A stretch of 64,000 nt of DNA from Flavobacterium beibuense F44-8 (lineage in GTDB: Bacteria; Bacteroidota; Bacteroidia; Flavobacteriales; Flavobacteriaceae), in assembly GCF_000769915.1 (NCBI RefSeq), contig NZ_JRLV01000010.1, forward strand, positions 122,068-186,067, written 5' to 3'. This document shows, one piece after another, positions 7,912 to 18,048 of this stretch. How positions within the stretch are numbered: the stretch's first letter is position 1; the number at the start of each line of letters is the position of its first letter. A program made the position numbers and the translations under genes. Under the pieces are notes generated by a model, which saw only the letters and a list, made by a program, of their open reading frames with translations, was not told the origin of the DNA and ran no database searches.

Positions 7912-8826
7912 TTATCTAATAAATTTATCTATTACATATATCACCTGTAACAGGGAAATATATGATACACTTACCAACATAAGTTTTCGGGCAGCAGGCC
8001 CATCCATTTTTTTATAAAGTTTAATTGCATAAATAAGCATCCACACTCCTACAAGCAACACAACTGCCGCAGAAACATAACTTAGTTTAAGCTCACCTGT
8101 AAACCCTGTAACAGGAAGCAATGATGCTAATATTAACCAAACGGTATACAATATGGTATATAAAGCCGTTTTCTTATCTTTTTTCCTTGTAGGAAGCATA
8201 AAGAAACCTGCTTTTTTATAATCGTCATATAAAAACCAGCCAATAGCCCAAAAATGAGGAAATTGCCAGAAAAACTGAATCATAAACAGTGTACCTGCCT
8301 CAATACCGAAATTATTTGTTGCAGCTACCCATCCTAACATATAAGGTATAGCCCCGGGGAAAGCCCCAACAAATACAGCAAGAGGTGTTTTGGTTTTTAA
8401 AGGAGTATAAACACTGGTGTAAAGAAAAATTGAGATTGCCCCAAACATAGCTGTTTTAGGATTAATCGCATAAAGTATCCCTATCCCTAACACAGTAAGC
8501 AGACAACCTAACCAAAAAGCATTTTTTACAGATATTTTTCCGGAAGGAACAGGTCTGTTTTTTGTCCTGTCCATAAGGGAATCCAAGTCTTTTTCTATTA
8601 TCTGGTTAAAAACATTTGATGCTCCAACCATGCAGTAACCGCCTATTCCAAGTAAAATAAATGTAACCCAGCTAAACGGATTTGCATCAGAAAAGCCTAA
8701 CAGATATCCTGCCATAGACGAAAAAACAACACTCACCGCAAGCCTTGCCTTGGTAATTGCTGTAAAATCTGCAAATAAAGACTTAACGGAAATAGTTTTT
8801 TCAGTAGTATCCAAAGTAATTTTCAT
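7912..8826 (-). CDS. cyoE: Haem o synthase (protohaem IX farnesyltransferase)
   Basis: UbiA-type prenyltransferase that adds a farnesyl group to haem b to give haem o, the precursor of haem a for the oxidase. Start taken as ATG 8826 (304 aa); an upstream TTG frame to 8847 falls inside the promoter's -7 element and is rejected. The first Asp-rich motif is present as NVFNQIIEKDLDSLMDRTKNR, followed by PVPSGKISV. The second polar loop has WAIGWFLYDDYKKAGFFMLP. About eight to nine helices. It is the first gene of the operon with the subunit III and IV genes, so cofactor and subunits are made together. Often named ctaB as well. Confidence 0.94.
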   Translation of the reverse strand: MKITLDTTEKTISVKSLFADFTAITKARLAVSVVFSSMAGYLLGFSDANPFSWVTFILLGIGGYCMVGASNVFNQIIEKDLDSLMDRTKNRPVPSGKISVKNAFWLGCLLTVLGIGILYAINPKTAMFGAISIFLYTSVYTPLKTKTPLAVFVGAFPGAIPYMLGWVAATNNFGIEAGTLFMIQFFWQFPHFWAIGWFLYDDYKKAGFFMLPTRKKDKKTALYTILYTVWLILASLLPVTGFTGELKLSYVSAAVVLLVGVWMLIYAIKLYKKMDGPAARKLMLVSVSYISLLQVIYVIDKFIR

Positions 8827-8844
8827 TGTTTTCAAAAACTGGCG

Positions 8845-8876
8845 CAAAGATACTTGAAAAATTGCTTTTCATCAAA
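8845..8876 (-). promoter_or_regulatory. Promoter of the cyoE-coxIII-coxIII-coxIV operon
   Basis: On the minus strand: TTTG at 8873-8876, a 20-base spacer, then TATCTTTG at 8845-8852. Both match the Bacteroidota -33 TTG and -7 TAnnTTTG elements at accepted spacing. It lies 19 bases before the cyoE ATG. Confidence 0.75.
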
Positions 8877-9030
8877 GCATTAGCTTTTTAAAAAGGGATT
8901 TTATAAAAAAAATATTTTTTTTCACTACCCAACGCAACCTTTTGCGATAAATATGCATCTATATATATACAGCTGCTATGGTAGTGCAGGTGTAACGAAA
9001 AAGAAAAATTGGGAAAAATTGCTATGAAAA

Positions 9031-9061
9031 AGAAACCTTCCTCCATACCGGGAAGGTTTTT
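9031..9061 (-). terminator. Terminator downstream of deoC
   Basis: Inverted repeat AACCTTCC / GGAAGGTT around a short loop with T-rich flanks on both sides, a few bases after the deoC stop. The rest of 8877-9030 is AT-rich and shows no gene. Confidence 0.7.
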
Positions 9062-9067
9062 TTGTTT

Positions 9068-9811
9068 TTAATACCCACCTGAAGCCTGCTCTCCGGCAAT
9101 TATTTCACTGGCAGAAGATGTACCAATACGCTTTACACCAAGTCTAATCATCTGCACAGCTTCATTGTAATCACGTATCCCTCCGGCAGCTTTAACCGGC
9201 AACGGAAAAGAATTTTCAAGCATCAGCTTAACTGAATGAATAGTGGCTCCGTTAGGCTTACCCCCCTCCGTTTTATAAAACCCTGTTGATGACTTTACGA
9301 ATACATTGAAATAATCCGACTCTGAAAAATGAGTCAGCACTACATTTTTAATCAATGCAGTAATGGAAATAATCTCTTTATCTGACAAAGCCGCTACCTC
9401 AATAATCCATTTCACTACCTTTTTATGATCTAAACACAAACGGGTACACTCAATCACATCAGCTTTTACCTTCTCTATATCTCCTCTTTTAAAAGCTTTG
9501 TAATCGATTACAAAATCGAGCTCATCAGCACCATCCTGTATACTCTTATTGGCTTCATCGAGCTTTTTAAACAACATACCCTCACCTTCAGGAAAATCAA
9601 TCACGGTTCCAATCAAAACTTTACTCTTTTCAACAGAAAGCAACTCCTTAACAAATGGAACCATTTCAGGCCTTACCATAACTAATTTGCAACCATTAAC
9701 AACAGCATCCTTAACAAGGTTATTCAAAATCCCTTTGTTTTCCTTAATGGTAATACCTGCCATAGCAGGAGTTTTTAAATAGGTAGAATCTATGTATTGC
9801 CTTATATCCAT
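9068..9811 (-). CDS. deoC: Deoxyribose-phosphate aldolase
   Basis: Cleaves 2-deoxyribose 5-phosphate to glyceraldehyde 3-phosphate and acetaldehyde in deoxynucleoside breakdown. 247 aa, near the usual length. The Schiff-base lysine is K173 in NVFVKSSTGF, the second catalytic lysine K207 is in PVKAAGGIRDY, and the conserved aspartate D99 is in GADELDFVID. The C-terminus ends in YQASGGY-like form (EQASGGY), where the family keeps a terminal tyrosine. It has terminators on both sides, so it probably forms its own unit; TATTTTTA (9816-9823, minus) is one base off a -7 element. Confidence 0.95.
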   Translation of the reverse strand: MDIRQYIDSTYLKTPAMAGITIKENKGILNNLVKDAVVNGCKLVMVRPEMVPFVKELLSVEKSKVLIGTVIDFPEGEGMLFKKLDEANKSIQDGADELDFVIDYKAFKRGDIEKVKADVIECTRLCLDHKKVVKWIIEVAALSDKEIISITALIKNVVLTHFSESDYFNVFVKSSTGFYKTEGGKPNGATIHSVKLMLENSFPLPVKAAGGIRDYNEAVQMIRLGVKRIGTSSASEIIAGEQASGGY

Positions 9812-9824
9812 ACTATAAAAATAA

Positions 9825-9849
9825 AAAATCCCGCATTATGCGGGATTTT
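9825..9849 (-). terminator. Terminator between the VanZ-like gene and deoC
   Basis: Perfect 11-bp stem AAAATCCCGCA / TGCGGGATTTT with a 3-base loop, followed on the minus strand by a T-rich run. It comes right after the VanZ-like stop at 9851. Confidence 0.88.
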
Positions 9850-9850
9850 A

Positions 9851-10219
9851 TTATTGCTTATTTTTATTTAAAAGCCAAAAAAGTATCGTTCCTAACAGTG
9901 CTCCGAAAGTATTAACTAAAGCATCTGTAATATCTGGACTTCGTGTTACCGTAAACAGTTTTTGACATAGCTCAATTACAACTCCGTAAAAAACTGCACC
10001 TGTAAAAATTAAAAGTCTGACTTTTATATTTTGCTTCATTTTAAATGCGTAGTTCCACAACAGAACCAGCACAAAGTAAAAAGTAAAATGAACTATCTTG
10101 TCTTTATAAGGGATTGGAAATTCTTCAAACTCATTAAAGTTACTAGCAGGCATAAGACACATAACTGTGATTACAACCAGCCAGATAACCGCACCCCAAA
10201 AAGATTTATTATGCGCCAA
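9851..10219 (-). CDS. VanZ-like family membrane protein
   Basis: A 122-aa protein with four hydrophobic segments (about 9-24, 45-62, 70-87, 97-116). The features [19 protein letters not shown] and [14 protein letters not shown] fit the VanZ-like superfamily, whose first member is linked to teicoplanin resistance but whose general function is unknown. Its start overlaps the end of gcvH by 11 bases, so translation is coupled. No resistance role should be read from the name. Confidence 0.85.
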   Translation of the reverse strand: MAHNKSFWGAVIWLVVITVMCLMPASNFNEFEEFPIPYKDKIVHFTFYFVLVLLWNYAFKMKQNIKVRLLIFTGAVFYGVVIELCQKLFTVTRSPDITDALVNTFGALLGTILFWLLNKNKQ

Positions 10220-10589
10220 TTAGTTCTTTATATTGGTCACTAGTTAAAAGTTCACTTTCCTCTGCAGGGTTAGAAATTTTCACTTTAACCATCCAACCGT
10301 CTCCATAAGGATCAGAGTTAACTGTTTCCGGTGTAGTCTCAAGAGATTCATTAAATTCAATTATCTCTCCCGATAGTGGTAAGAAAAGATCAGATACCGT
10401 TTTCACTGCCTCAACAGTACCAAAAACTTCATCTCTGTCTAGAGTCTGGTCAAGAGTATCAACCTCTACATAAACAATATCACCTAGTTCTTTTTGAGCG
10501 AAGTCTGTAATACCTACAATAGCTACATCTCCATCAATTTTAACCCACTCGTGGTCTTTCGTGTACTTTAAATCTGCCGGAATATTCAT
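10209..10589 (-). CDS. gcvH: Glycine cleavage system H protein
   Basis: Lipoyl carrier of the glycine cleavage complex, passing the aminomethyl group from the P protein to the T protein. 126 aa, the standard length. The lipoylated lysine is K63 in [33 protein letters not shown] at the start and [11 protein letters not shown] near the end are typical. The other gcv genes are not in this window. It follows sprA by 61 bases with its own -7 element. Confidence 0.96.
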   Translation of the reverse strand: MNIPADLKYTKDHEWVKIDGDVAIVGITDFAQKELGDIVYVEVDTLDQTLDRDEVFGTVEAVKTVSDLFLPLSGEIIEFNESLETTPETVNSDPYGDGWMVKVKISNPAEESELLTSDQYKELIGA

Positions 10590-10607
10590 GTTAGTTTATA
10601 TTTTTAG

Positions 10608-10615
10608 CAAATGTA
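10608..10615 (-). promoter_or_regulatory. -7 promoter element for gcvH
   Basis: Reads TACATTTG on the minus strand, 18 bases before the gcvH ATG. The -33 region is only T-rich. Confidence 0.55.
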
Positions 10616-10650
10616 TGCTGAATAAAAATAATTATAAAATGTTTTTTTTA

Positions 10651-13600
10651 TTAATTTCCAAAATTATACCTCAAAGTAAAGCCTGATCGAATATTTGTTA
10701 ACGGATAGGCTGTTGAAATAACCGCTTTAGAGAACGAATGATCATAATAGAATATAGCCGTTAGGTTTTTACTGAACGAATAACTTGCTGTAAACTTAAC
10801 CGACCATATGTTTTGACCACCACCTAACTGGTTGTTATCATAATCCAAATAACGTACTATGGTTTCATTTTTCCTCAGTGTAAAATCGGCTTTTAAATCA
10901 ATATCACTCTTAATGACATTTGTAGGGTTATCCGCCAGGCTTGAATTAATTGTAACATCTTTAATACGGTAACCTAACCCCACAGTATATTCATTACCCT
11001 TAACCTCCGTTAAAAGGTTATTATCAAAACTCATATTAAGCGTACGGTCTTTTTTAATCTCTGCCAATATCTTAATAGAGTTTTTCATCTCCATATCAAC
11101 ACGTATAAGCGGATTAAACTGCTCTGCAAGGTTAATATTAGATATAATGTACTTATTAGCAAAGTTACCGTTAGCATCTACAGGTGTTGATTCATACTCC
11201 AAATTAGTTCTGTAAGAGTTAATATTGTATGAAGCCCTATATCCATGTTGTAACGAAAATCGTTTAAACCTCTCTTTAAAGTATTTGTAACGCATTAAAC
11301 CGGTATACTTAATTACCCAGTTAGGAAGCGGAACATCTCTAAACGGACTCGTTTTTACCTTAGATGCATCCTGCCCCGAATAAGCTGAAAGAAAAGCAGG
11401 AAGTAATACTGCCTGAGAGTTTTTACCATAACCTAAAGGATAACCTGCATTGGCAACACTATATTCACTACCTGCATTAATATCACCTGGACCATTATAT
11501 ACAGGGAAGTTTGTAGTACCATAACGCTGTTCAGCCAATCTGTTAGCTACAACCAACCTGTTTGTACGGAACTGATCAAAAGCTGCAGATGAATTTACAT
11601 CACTCTTACTGAATGCTGTTGAAATAAGTATGGTACTCATTTGAAGGCTACCTGTTGTATAAGGAGATTCTGCTATGTACAAGCCATCCTCTACGTGATA
11701 TTGTTCTGAATCGTTTTTAGAGTAAGTCCTATCAGCGCTTAATTCGATTTTTAAATCAGGGAATAAATCTATTGAAGCTGTCATGTTCAATATTTGGGTT
11801 TTAACCCTGGTAAAGTTCTGATTGTAATCCTCATAGTTAGTAAGATAACCATTGCGTGCCATTTCATACCTAATATCACCCTGACTACCCAAAACGAAAT
11901 CAAGACCGGGCTTAGTTGTACCAAAGAAACCTATACCCGGTATATAACCTGGCAATACAGTACCCCTATTCTCTACATATTTAACACTTATGTTTTTTAC
12001 ACTGGTAACAACACCTACAAGTCCGTTTAATAATACATTACCATCGCCACCTGTTTTTTGATCGTTAGTAACCTTTTGACCCGGCTTAGGCGCCTGTGGT
12101 TTAGGCTTAGCATTTTTAGCTACTTTTTTACCGGTAAGCCCAATATACTTATAGAATACATCCATATTAAACTGAGTATTCAAATTATGTGAACTCGAGT
12201 TTTGAATAAGGTTACCTAAATCGTATGTAGTAGTTACATCATTAACATCTGTCACATCAAAATAGCGCAATCCATCAGTAGACCTTTGCCAGTTAAAGGT
12301 TGTATTATAAGTATATGTTGGCTTAATAAAAGCAAACATAGGCAACTTACTAATAGGAATTTCATAATTCACGGTAAGCTGCTGCGTATGCTGATTAGCC
12401 GAACCTACACTCCAAAAGTCATCCCATATGGTAAAATCTTCAATAGGGACATTATTTTCATCAAGGTAATTTCTAACAATATTACTGGTAGAAACACTAT
12501 AATTAAACTTAAGCCCTTTTGACAGCACATAGTTAAAACCATACTGATAGTTAAAGAAATAATTCCTTCTGTAAAGCGGATCAATAGGAATACCTTCTAC
12601 ATCTACATTTCTAAACTGCTGTCTGTTATATTGCCTTAATATATTAGAACTAAAAGAAATACTGGTAGGCAGATAATTAAAGTTAAAATCCCTTAACAGC
12701 TTCCAGTATTGGCTCTTACTCATAAACTTTGTTTTAGCAAGAGGCTCAATAGGCTTACTGTTAAACGAATAACTATAATCTACAGATGCCCTTACCTGCT
12801 GATCAACCAAATCTTCCACCTCATAATCATGGTGATTGGTTTGATTGTACGAATATGAAAGTGTAAAGTTTTCAGGATCGTATACATGAGGTTTTTGCTC
12901 TGGCGATCTGTTCTTTTTAACGCCAATGAAGTTGATACTTTTTGTCTTGGTATAATCTATTGCCCTATCCTTAAGATTGTCTTTTTCAGCCTGTGTCTCT
13001 GCTAAATCTATTAACTGATCCAACCTGACATCCTGTTGGAACGGATCGTATTCCGGTGTAATTATCTCTTCACCCACACCATAGTTGAACGGAAGATTAA
13101 TACCCCATTTTTTAGGAAGTAACTGCCCAAGGTTAAGATTAGTTACCACATTATACTGCTTAGCATCTTCCCTGCTTCTCTCATTTGGTCCCTGCTCAAT
13201 AGTACCAAAACCTATAGTACTTACTCTACCGGTTGCCGAAAAGTTTGCAAAATCAGCAAAGTTAGTATCCATACTGGCAAGTGCAGCCATACCTCCATTA
13301 CTGTCCATATCTGACAGGCGTAACTCATTAAACCAAACTTCACCTCTAAGGTTTCTGGCTCCGGGATCTCCTACTTCATATCCGTTTTTAACACCTACCA
13401 TTAAAGTACGCACCAAACCAAAGTTAGGATTACCTTTAATCCTTACCGTCATCCTGTCGCCAAGTGAAGGATCTAAATCAATCACATCAGCATATCTTGC
13501 CCCTTCCTGGTCAATAGGAAGGTTATCCTGCATTGCTAAAATTTTTATTTGGGTAAGCAATTCCAGCGGTAAGTTAATTTCATTTTCCTCAGGCCATATC

Positions 13601-16600
13601 GCTTCAGCCGTAGTTGCATTTAACGAAGTTTGATCAAGCTTAATTTCCACCTGATAATAGTTATCAGTAAAGTCATTACCAAAACGGATAAATGCTTTTA
13701 GTTCTCCACTCTGTACAGCACCGTTTTCTTCTAATGCTCCACCTCCGCCGGCAGACAATGGTTCTGCATGCAGGAACATTCTCAGCTTTTTAAACTGGCG
13801 CATGTCTACATTTACATTTTTAAATACAGCACGAGAATCGCCTGGCTCTAAACCACCATCTGTACCCGATCCGCTGGTAGAATAAACCCTTAACGATAAC
13901 GCCTGCTCATTTTGATTAATAACAGCAGTACCACTATATAATTGTTCACGAACAACTCCCGGTGGTGATACATAATTAATAGGTGAGCGCGCTCCGTTTT
14001 CCTGTACGTTAAGCGATGTTACATCAAAGCCGGTTTGAGTATCACTGGTATTCCCGTCAGGATCTGTATCTTCATCAAATAACCCTGTATATCTTCTCCA
14101 TTCACCCCTTACAAGGTCTAAGGCACCAAACCTTAGGGTTATTTCCTCTTTAAATCCGGAAACAAACATCCTCATAAAACGTATAGAACGGGTATTCGTT
14201 ATACCTCCTACCGCATATTGTTCATCATCCTCATCCGGCACTTCAATAGGCACTTTATATAATAACCATCTACCTGTAGCCTGATTACTTCCTGCATCGC
14301 CATTATTACCCGGCACATCTACAGTAAAAGGTCTTGCATCTATAACATAGCCCTGCCCCGGCTGAACTCCCGGTTCAATAGGAATTCTATACCTGTAGTA
14401 AGCATCAATGGTATTCATGGTATTATCTCTATTGATGTCTTCTACATCAGGCAGGGAAGTAGACCCTCTACTATTACTCGTAACATCTACAGGAGAGTTC
14501 CCCTCTGTACCATTATAATTTTTATATCTGTTGATTACATCGCCATCGGCATCCAGGAAAAACTGATAGTTATCTCCCGAAGGATCTTCATAACCACCAT
14601 ATCCCTGAGCAGCAAATTTTGCTGCTTCTTCCTGATCGCTTAAACCATCAAGACCTACATCCTGTAAAGCTCTGTTACCTGTATCAGTATCAAAAGCATA
14701 AATAAGCGATTGAGAAACCGGAACCCTACTCCATGAAGATGTAAATGTTGGCTGAGTTCCTCCCGCTGCCGGAAGTCCGTTCTCATACTGCTTACGGTTA
14801 TCTTTTAATATATCTTCAGATATTTCCCCAAGGTTAATTTCAAGCATACCTGTATTAGTAGGGTCTGCTACATCTCCGGCATTACCTGAATACGGGTCAA
14901 GAACCCAAAACTGAATATATTCAACATTGGTTTGCTCAAAGTTAGTAGAGGTTATAGATCTCATTATACCTCCCCAGTTTTGTTCTGCCTGTACCTGGTC
15001 AAAAACACCCCCTGTACCTGCTACTGTAGGGTTATAGTTGTATGGACCTCTTTCCTGCGGAAAATAAGTAAGGTCTAAAGTATTAACTACTGTAGTTTGA
15101 CCCGGTGCAACATCTGTCACAGGATAAAGCTCACTGTAATACACACGTCTTGTTCTGTTTGAAGACAGATCATCATCACTAATACCGGTAGGACGCTGGT
15201 TTGTAAAGAATGTAGGATCTATGGTATACCATGCAAGTTTAGCTCTCTGGTAACCATAAGAGAGATCATCTACAGGTGGCGCATTACCCGGAAACAGGGT
15301 GATTGGCGCACTGGCAAGCGACCACGATAGCGGCGAACGCATATCAATAGTAGTTTGTGAACCCTCAAAGTCATCTACATAAGTAGTAGGCTCACTGTTA
15401 AACTGGTCTGCCTTTGAGGCTCCCGGTTGTAAGTATGCTATTTCCCCTCTAAATGATAAGTTAGAAGGAACATCTGTATCTATGTTTGGAAGTTTATTTA
15501 CCAGTCGGGTAAAGAAAGGCACTTCTGTAGAATAAGTCGTATTAAGTCCGAAAATAGTATTGTTAACTGATTCCTGCCCGTAATTTGTTTTTTGGGTAAA
15601 CGGCCTTTCTGCCATATTCAATAAGGTAGCCCCTACCAAGAATTTATCGGTAAACTTATGCTCAACATACACTCCGGCAAAACGACGGGTTTGTTGCCCG
15701 AATACTGCATTGTTCTCTACAGAAACCTCAATAGGCGTATTGGAGTTTTGAAGGGAAGCATCTAAAATTTGTACCCTACCTAACTGATAGTTCACCGTAT
15801 AATCTACACCTTCAACAAGTGTACGACCACCGGCTGTTACCACAACCGAACCCTGAGGAATATTAAACGCTCCCAGAGATATACCGTCACCTCCGGTGGA
15901 TTTAAACTTACCTCTTAACTGGAATTTATTTTTTGCACTTTCCTGCGATGCATCTGCCTGTGTACTCATGTACAGCCTGCGGTATACATATTTTTCCTGG
16001 TTAGCATTATAGGTGGTTTCATTTTCGTCACCATAATTCTCTAAGTTATCTAACCTTAATTTTTCAAACAGGTATTGACCAAATGGCTCTACAGTAGTAA
16101 ATATTAAATTACCGTTTTGAGTGTTTACGGTAATCCCCGGATAAAAGTCAAAAAAACCGTCACCTCCCGGCTGCGGGTCATTAGCATAGCTTAACCTATC
16201 TACATTAAACACCCTTAAAAGAGGTGTTTCTGCAACCTGCTTATCAAATTCTGCAGGTCCGGCTGTAGGGAATGGATCTATAATGTTACCATTAACATCG
16301 GTAGCCGGTGTAATATAGTTTAGCGGAGAAGGATCGGTATAAAGGATATTCATTTTGAAATCCTCCTGCTCTAACTGGTAAGCTCCCGGGATAGAATAGA
16401 TGTTTTTCATCATCAAATTCCAAACCGGCTCATCTACATTTACCAAACTACTCTTAAGCATTTTCAATATAAGACTCTTGGTACTGATAGAGGCGTCTTC
16501 ATTTGGGTTATCTGATTCTGTTACCGAAGTAGCATCGGTACCGTCTGTTGCAAATTCACCTACCTGATACACTTCGCCACCAATGGTGTACTGATAAGCC

Positions 16601-18045
16601 ACAGCAAGAATTTCATCGTTAGAAAGTCTTTGGTTTAAGGAAATATAACCTAACTGCGGATGGAATGTAAATTCATTTGAAGTAAGTTTCCTTGCATTTT
16701 CAAGTTTAGCATAATCACGCCCTTCGTTAGCATCAAGACCACCAATAAAGCTATTGTTACTTAACGTTACAATTTCCCTTACCGACGGACTTAAAAACGG
16801 GCTATTCCCATTATCAACAAGAGAAGGATCAAGTCCGTTATTACTATTATCAGAAGGCGAGTTAGGGCTCGAAGTAAAGAAACCTCCCGGCGCACCACCA
16901 CTGGCAAAACCTACAGCATCACCCGTAATATCGGCATTACTATAATAACCGGTTAATTGCGATTCACCTAAATCCTGTAGTGCAAGAATGTTACGGGAGT
17001 TATTTTCCTGAGAATTGATTCTGTTTTGCCTGTTTGTAACCCATACTTCCACACGGGTAATTTGTACACGGCTATCTATTAAAGGATATTGTTTTAATGC
17101 TTTATCATAGTTATTTCTAAACCATTGTGAAAGGAAGAAGTGTTTGTCACTGTCATACTCAGCAGCAAAGAAACTAAACTCCTGCACTGTACCACCACCC
17201 TGAGCGGTTATGGTTTTGGTTTGTGACTTTTGTTCTGAGAAAATCCCCGTTACAGTAGTTTTACCAAACTGGAACTGTGCCTTAACACCAAAAAGGCTTT
17301 GCGCCCCTCTAACCAATGAGTTAGAAAGCGGAAAGCTCACATTACCTACTTCAATTTTCTGGATAATATCATCCTCATCGGGAGTATACTCTAACTTGAT
17401 AAGGTTTTGGAATGCAAAGGTCGACTCGGTATCATAATTAGCGGTTACCCCTAATTTAGTACCTACCTGCCCCTGGAGACTCATACTGATCCTTTGGTCA
17501 AAATCAAAGGTAAAAGTACTTCTGTTTCTTGGTGAAAGTGACGGATTATCCTGCTTGGTGTACCGAACCCCCAAATCAAGCTCTACCGAACCCTGAGGCT
17601 TAATATCAATGGTATTACCACCAAATATGGTTTCAAAGAATTTGGAATTTACATAATACCGCGGGAGCAGGTTTTTCTGTTCCTCTTCTGTTCCTTTACC
17701 GTCAAGTGCCTTTGATTTTTGCTGGTAGTATTCGCGAATGGATTCACGCAAAACCAGCTCCTCATACTCCTCGGGAGTAAGGATAAGCGGATAGTTGATA
17801 TTAAAATCATCTACACTTTCCGTGTAAATATATTTATTTGTAATTGGATCATAAGTATAGCCCTGTACTATACTCCTGGGATTTTCGAGCTCTACCCTTG
17901 CAGTACTGTAACCGGTAAGAGTGTCCTGTTTTTCGTTATCATCTTCATCATCCTGTGCCTGTGCGGTTAAATTGAAAAATAAGAACAATAGCGAAACAGC
18001 CAGCCTTAACTTTATATAAAAATCTTTAGAGTATTCTGTTTTCAA
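10651..18045 (-). CDS. sprA: SprA, outer-membrane translocon of the type IX secretion system
   Basis: Giant outer-membrane beta-barrel (2464 aa) that forms the protein-conducting pore of the type IX secretion system, which exports gliding adhesins and enzymes in Bacteroidota; the Porphyromonas homologue is Sov. The signal peptide is residues about 1-30 (hydrophobic AVSLLFLFFNLTAQAQ). Early motifs include VELDLGVRYTKQDNPSLSPR and, mid-protein, FPQERGPYNYNP and VEYIQFWVLDPY. The last several hundred residues alternate in beta-strand fashion and end in GFTLRYNFGN. Length agrees with known SprA (about 2400). It starts 3 bases after the ruvA stop and probably shares its promoter. The frame is intact throughout. 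Confidence 0.97.
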   Translation of the reverse strand: MKTEYSKDFYIKLRLAVSLLFLFFNLTAQAQDDEDDNEKQDTLTGYSTARVELENPRSIVQGYTYDPITNKYIYTESVDDFNINYPLILTPEEYEELVLRESIREYYQQKSKALDGKGTEEEQKNLLPRYYVNSKFFETIFGGNTIDIKPQGSVELDLGVRYTKQDNPSLSPRNRSTFTFDFDQRISMSLQGQVGTKLGVTANYDTESTFAFQNLIKLEYTPDEDDIIQKIEVGNVSFPLSNSLVRGAQSLFGVKAQFQFGKTTVTGIFSEQKSQTKTITAQGGGTVQEFSFFAAEYDSDKHFFLSQWFRNNYDKALKQYPLIDSRVQITRVEVWVTNRQNRINSQENNSRNILALQDLGESQLTGYYSNADITGDAVGFASGGAPGGFFTSSPNSPSDNSNNGLDPSLVDNGNSPFLSPSVREIVTLSNNSFIGGLDANEGRDYAKLENARKLTSNEFTFHPQLGYISLNQRLSNDEILAVAYQYTIGGEVYQVGEFATDGTDATSVTESDNPNEDASISTKSLILKMLKSSLVNVDEPVWNLMMKNIYSIPGAYQLEQEDFKMNILYTDPSPLNYITPATDVNGNIIDPFPTAGPAEFDKQVAETPLLRVFNVDRLSYANDPQPGGDGFFDFYPGITVNTQNGNLIFTTVEPFGQYLFEKLRLDNLENYGDENETTYNANQEKYVYRRLYMSTQADASQESAKNKFQLRGKFKSTGGDGISLGAFNIPQGSVVVTAGGRTLVEGVDYTVNYQLGRVQILDASLQNSNTPIEVSVENNAVFGQQTRRFAGVYVEHKFTDKFLVGATLLNMAERPFTQKTNYGQESVNNTIFGLNTTYSTEVPFFTRLVNKLPNIDTDVPSNLSFRGEIAYLQPGASKADQFNSEPTTYVDDFEGSQTTIDMRSPLSWSLASAPITLFPGNAPPVDDLSYGYQRAKLAWYTIDPTFFTNQRPTGISDDDLSSNRTRRVYYSELYPVTDVAPGQTTVVNTLDLTYFPQERGPYNYNPTVAGTGGVFDQVQAEQNWGGIMRSITSTNFEQTNVEYIQFWVLDPYSGNAGDVADPTNTGMLEINLGEISEDILKDNRKQYENGLPAAGGTQPTFTSSWSRVPVSQSLIYAFDTDTGNRALQDVGLDGLSDQEEAAKFAAQGYGGYEDPSGDNYQFFLDADGDVINRYKNYNGTEGNSPVDVTSNSRGSTSLPDVEDINRDNTMNTIDAYYRYRIPIEPGVQPGQGYVIDARPFTVDVPGNNGDAGSNQATGRWLLYKVPIEVPDEDDEQYAVGGITNTRSIRFMRMFVSGFKEEITLRFGALDLVRGEWRRYTGLFDEDTDPDGNTSDTQTGFDVTSLNVQENGARSPINYVSPPGVVREQLYSGTAVINQNEQALSLRVYSTSGSGTDGGLEPGDSRAVFKNVNVDMRQFKKLRMFLHAEPLSAGGGGALEENGAVQSGELKAFIRFGNDFTDNYYQVEIKLDQTSLNATTAEAIWPEENEINLPLELLTQIKILAMQDNLPIDQEGARYADVIDLDPSLGDRMTVRIKGNPNFGLVRTLMVGVKNGYEVGDPGARNLRGEVWFNELRLSDMDSNGGMAALASMDTNFADFANFSATGRVSTIGFGTIEQGPNERSREDAKQYNVVTNLNLGQLLPKKWGINLPFNYGVGEEIITPEYDPFQQDVRLDQLIDLAETQAEKDNLKDRAIDYTKTKSINFIGVKKNRSPEQKPHVYDPENFTLSYSYNQTNHHDYEVEDLVDQQVRASVDYSYSFNSKPIEPLAKTKFMSKSQYWKLLRDFNFNYLPTSISFSSNILRQYNRQQFRNVDVEGIPIDPLYRRNYFFNYQYGFNYVLSKGLKFNYSVSTSNIVRNYLDENNVPIEDFTIWDDFWSVGSANQHTQQLTVNYEIPISKLPMFAFIKPTYTYNTTFNWQRSTDGLRYFDVTDVNDVTTTYDLGNLIQNSSSHNLNTQFNMDVFYKYIGLTGKKVAKNAKPKPQAPKPGQKVTNDQKTGGDGNVLLNGLVGVVTSVKNISVKYVENRGTVLPGYIPGIGFFGTTKPGLDFVLGSQGDIRYEMARNGYLTNYEDYNQNFTRVKTQILNMTASIDLFPDLKIELSADRTYSKNDSEQYHVEDGLYIAESPYTTGSLQMSTILISTAFSKSDVNSSAAFDQFRTNRLVVANRLAEQRYGTTNFPVYNGPGDINAGSEYSVANAGYPLGYGKNSQAVLLPAFLSAYSGQDASKVKTSPFRDVPLPNWVIKYTGLMRYKYFKERFKRFSLQHGYRASYNINSYRTNLEYESTPVDANGNFANKYIISNINLAEQFNPLIRVDMEMKNSIKILAEIKKDRTLNMSFDNNLLTEVKGNEYTVGLGYRIKDVTINSSLADNPTNVIKSDIDLKADFTLRKNETIVRYLDYDNNQLGGGQNIWSVKFTASYSFSKNLTAIFYYDHSFSKAVISTAYPLTNIRSGFTLRYNFGN

Positions 18046-18048
18046 GGA

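Noticed and set aside
9851..10219. Glycopeptide resistance from the VanZ-like name
   Set aside because: The VanZ-like superfamily is broad and no other van genes are present.
13085..13633. Open frame of 182 codons on the plus strand opposite sprA
   Set aside because: Lies wholly within the intact sprA gene in the antisense direction with no recognisable protein features.
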